Shown here in pieces: positions 60,601 to 64,000 of a stretch of DNA of 64,000 bases. Source of the DNA: Acanthosoma haemorrhoidale (lineage: Eukaryota; Arthropoda; Insecta; Hemiptera; Acanthosomatidae). The notes under the pieces were generated by a model that was given only the letters and a program-made list of their open reading frames with translations, was not told the origin of the DNA and searched no databases. Position 1 is the first letter of the stretch. Each line of letters starts with the position of its first letter. Location: positions 32,851,288-32,915,287 of the forward strand of contig OV884015.1 in assembly GCA_930367205.1 (NCBI GenBank), in the 5' to 3' direction. The position numbers were made by a program, and so were the translations under genes.

Positions 60601-63600
60601 ATATATTAATGTAATCAAAATCTAGAGATTACTAATCATAAGAGTTTGTAAAAAAATAATTTTTTAAGATCGTCCAGCGTCTTAAATTTTAATCAATTAC
60701 TATTAAAATTGTCATCACTGAATGTGAAACATTCTATAAAAGACATTTTCACATTATTGATTGTATTGTTTAAAACAGGAAAAATATAGCATTTGAAGAC
60801 CTGAACATGCCTGAAATAGCAAAATATTGAATTGTTAAATCTTTTCTTATGAATAATGAGAGACTATTTGCCATTCTTAGAAAGTTATTTTTCTACAAGC
60901 TAAATATATTGTATTTAATAAAACTGTAATAAAAGCTCAACATTCCCAGGGTAAATATATAATCTCAGACTTATACTATATAAGATATGTTACTGTTCAC
61001 TTGATTAATTATTAATGTTAGCAGAATATGTTTTTTGTTATGTGTTGTGTTTTTTTTTTTGTTTTATAAATGAATTTGTGTGAAAGCTTTTTGATTTACA
61101 AAAAGGAGACATCGTTAAAAAATATAGAGAATTTTTTTTTTGGCTGCAGGTAAAGGTTTATTATATTGCTAAATCAAAACATTGTATAAATATAAGTCTT
61201 TTTCAATTGACAGAATGACAAACTCCATTTTTACAAGTTTTCAGGCGAGATTTATTATGTATTCTTCTAGAAGGATTCCACATAACCTGTTATTTGTGTG
61301 TTGAAATGAAATTTTTTGAAGCTTAAAATGAAAAAAATTGTTTAACCTAAGAGCTCTGAGTTAGTCACTGGGTCAACGGAAAGACTTGTGTGTTTATAGG
61401 TACGGATATTCTATTATGGTTATTGTTTTCTAAAAACCTGTGTTGTAAACAGTTCAATTGTTGGTTTCATCAATATTCTCATATTTTATTTTATTTGAAT
61501 TTTTTAAAGAAGGATTATGAATACAATCTAGTATAATGTTTAATATATGTTGCATAATAATGTAATTAATTATCCGACTGATATATCTTATAGACATACC
61601 TTCAATTATGCATTTTTCTTTTGCAATTATAGATTAAGGTCTTACCACTTGCATATTTATGCTTTAGGAACATCGCTATGGTATAGTTTGAACACTGAGG
61701 TTGGTAGTAGATGTCTCAAATTTCAAGGGACTCTCTCTTTTTCTAGTATTTATGACTCAAGTGTGTAATTGGCCAATCAAGGTAATGCTTGACACACACA
61801 GAGTTATATCAACCTTACTGCAAACTGGGCGAACAATACACGATTATTTATTGTTTTCAATAGATTATATTTAATGTTTAATATTTGTGTAATTCAATCA
61901 GTATTCAAGAATCCTGTATTTTTTTTAAGTTAAGTTTACATTGATGAATAAAGTAAGATTTACTTACTGTTAAGAATGAGACTGTAAATAAGTGGGCGTT
62001 ATGTTTATGATAAAAATGGATTTTATTTAAATGTATTATTAGATTAATGGTCTCTTCAATCATTATATTTGATTGTAGTCGTGTTTGCCAATTATTGATC
62101 TCATTTTAAAATTAATATATTTACATACTGATCTATTTATTTATGTGTTACAAGCATTACATACATTTTAGGTTAGCTCCATTATTGTTTTGGTAATTAT
62201 TTTTTAAAAACTCTTGAAACTAAATGTTACCTTTTAATCAAAGAAATTATTGATTTGAATGATGTTTATTTAAATTTATTTTTGTAAGATGGAATCCACA
62301 TAGTATTTAAGCAAAATTAACTATTATTATATTAAAAGTTATTGTGTTTCCAGAAATGTGACTTGTACATATATTCAATCATTTATAAACAGAGCTCATG
62401 TAATAAAAAAAAAAGTCTATACATTATGTGATGGTTGCTTTATCTCCCAAAAACTGTAGAACAGATCTGTAAGTATTAAAAAGTAAATTGTGACAAATTT
62501 TACCATCATTAAAATTAATGTATGTGGTGTACCTTAGTTGTAAAGTTTGTTTAATATTTATTTATTGTAAATCTTTAAAATTAATATTGTAAATTATGAC
62601 AATATTAATCAATTATTATAATGTCAATAGTGATATTGCTAAGAACCCAAAAAAGTTGATGGGCATTGTAATTATTAGAAAATGTACTAACAGAATACTT
62701 TGGAAGCACCGTTTGTGTTCTTTAGCATTTATTTATACGTTTTAGTTTATCATTTTGAGCATTAATGTTTAAATTAAAGTTAGCCTGATAGGCAATTTAT
62801 AAGAGACTACTGCGTACCAAATGAGTTTTTTAAAATTTACTGTAAATTAACATACATACATACATGATTTTGTTTAGCAAATGTAATGTATTTTTATAAA
62901 TATTAAATTGTACATTGCTCACTAGGTCCATTATTGTCTTTATTCTATTAGTAATTAAAGAGAGCTCAAGTGCCTTATTGGTTTATTAACAATTATCATT
63001 ACCTGAAAATGTGATATGTCCTATTAAAAAAAAATTATCATTCTTATTTGTTCTGCAAAAATAAATTTATGTTTTTGTCTATACTTTTTTTATAAATTAT
63101 ACCAAAAATTAAAATACGTATATGCGGTTACAGGGAATATATATGTTAGGTAAGCCTTAAAAATATGCACTGTAATGCTTAATTCTTCTATTACGTGTTT
63201 GATAAAAATTTACTCCCAACTATTAACGACCAAATGTGCTCGAAATCAACAACTGAACAAAACCTATCAAACCATGAGATGAATACACTTATTGATGTTA
63301 TATTGACTTCTCAGGAGCTTCAAACATGCAATTTAGACCAAACCCTAAGCTTGAAAGTTCATATATTACAAACGTTCCTTCCCCAATTCAAAACACTTGA
63401 ATAATCTCTGTTCGATACATGGTGATGAACCTTAGTTATTCTTTTAATTTCTGTGCTATTCTACTATGGTTGATATCTTTTACCTATATTTTCACTAAAT
63501 GGTAGCATATCTTGTGATTTTGAAGCCGGACTCAAACAAGTGAGAGACTGTTTTTTATAAATTATTTTTATATTCTGAAGAAGTACTGACATTTCTTGGT

Positions 63601-63700
63601 TCTATGTTAAGATTATTAATACAATGATATGATTAATCATTGAAGTATGGAATTAAATAAAATAGTATGTAATACCAAAACCGCTTTACTTGTCACTTTA
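60601..63700 (+). other. 3' UTR / 3' flank of the aGPCR gene
   Basis: AT-rich, with no splice-supported ORF. AATAAA occurs at 60917-60922, 60928-60933, 61947-61952 and 62402-62407 (just before an A run). Which is used cannot be told from sequence alone. Nothing else recognisable is seen up to the jockey-like fragment at the right edge. Confidence 0.5.
60917..60933 (+). promoter_or_regulatory. Candidate polyadenylation signals (two AATAAA)
   Basis: Two overlapping-range AATAAA hexamers lie 317 and 328 bp after the stop codon. They are the first candidates for the mRNA 3' end. Confidence 0.4.
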
Positions 63701-63729
63701 TAAGCTGTCTTATAAACTTACTATTAGAT

Positions 63730-63985
63730 GTATTAAAGGATGTATCTGCCTTACTAAGATTGCCAGCGATGAGATGGGAGTATAGAGCATTCTTATAAGA
63801 ATTGAGATAGCCGAGAAGGGGGAATGGGATTTGGCTAAAAGTTATGGTTGTTTAGGAAGAAGGGAGCATTCACTACCTTGTAGGGAATTCTGGATTTCAG
63901 GATGTCACATTCTGAAGAATATTGGGAGGCTTGGCTCTCCTCCAGACTTTTATTCCATAGGACCAGGTAGGTATTTTTTCTCTTT
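63730..63985 (-). pseudogene. Jockey-like RT C-terminal fragment, heavily decayed
   Basis: The minus strand reads TWSYGIKVWRRAKPPNI and, in another frame, KVVNAPFF, parallel to TWTYGIEQWGTAKKSNI and RTIVNAPYHV of J1. Several frameshifts and stops. It continues toward the window edge; a relative of J1 rather than the same family. Confidence 0.6.
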
Positions 63986-64000
63986 TGTTTTCAATAGTCA

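Overview
The window is eukaryotic, AT-rich nuclear DNA (roughly two thirds A+T by eye). Its one recognisable gene has many small exons with GT-AG introns, and the rest holds jockey-like, mariner/Tc1-like and LTR retroelement remnants. That points to an arthropod, most probably an insect; I cannot name the species. There are no bacterial operons, rRNA genes, intact tRNA genes or CRISPR arrays. Nearly all open frames of 60 to 140 codons here are chance frames or lie inside repeats.

Right half (35065-60600, + strand): the 3' part of an adhesion G-protein-coupled receptor gene. I traced 18 exons. Every junction has an acceptor and donor, and the reading frame carries across all 17 introns (3102 nt, 1033 codons plus stop). 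The protein runs: SEA-like segment, Ig domain 1, Ig domain 2, hormone-receptor (HormR) domain, GAIN domain, GPS motif, seven membrane segments, and a long cytoplasmic tail ending in a class I PDZ-binding motif. The start codon, signal peptide and first exon(s) are not identified; exon 35065-35129 begins behind a clear acceptor, so upstream exons lie in the left half or outside the window. The GPS has lost the His-Leu-Thr/Ser cleavage triad, and one intron uses a GC donor.

Left half (1-35000): no gene I can defend. It holds a graveyard of mobile elements. Two jockey-like non-LTR families (here J1 and E) are seen as 3' fragments. There are several solo LTRs of two related families (A and B), three of them with exact 5-bp target duplications, and a Tc1 transposase remnant beside a perfect hairpin. 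Two minisatellites and long GA/CT and AT microsatellites are also present. The same families sit in the receptor's introns: an E tail in intron 5, repeat C in intron 7, a solo LTR A in intron 8, and a mariner with an LTR nested in it in intron 13. Introns 16 and 17 carry two copies of a ~415-bp sequence flanking a small tail exon.

Right edge (60601-64000): the long AT-rich 3' flank/UTR of the receptor with several AATAAA signals, then a decayed jockey-like reverse transcriptase fragment on the minus strand.
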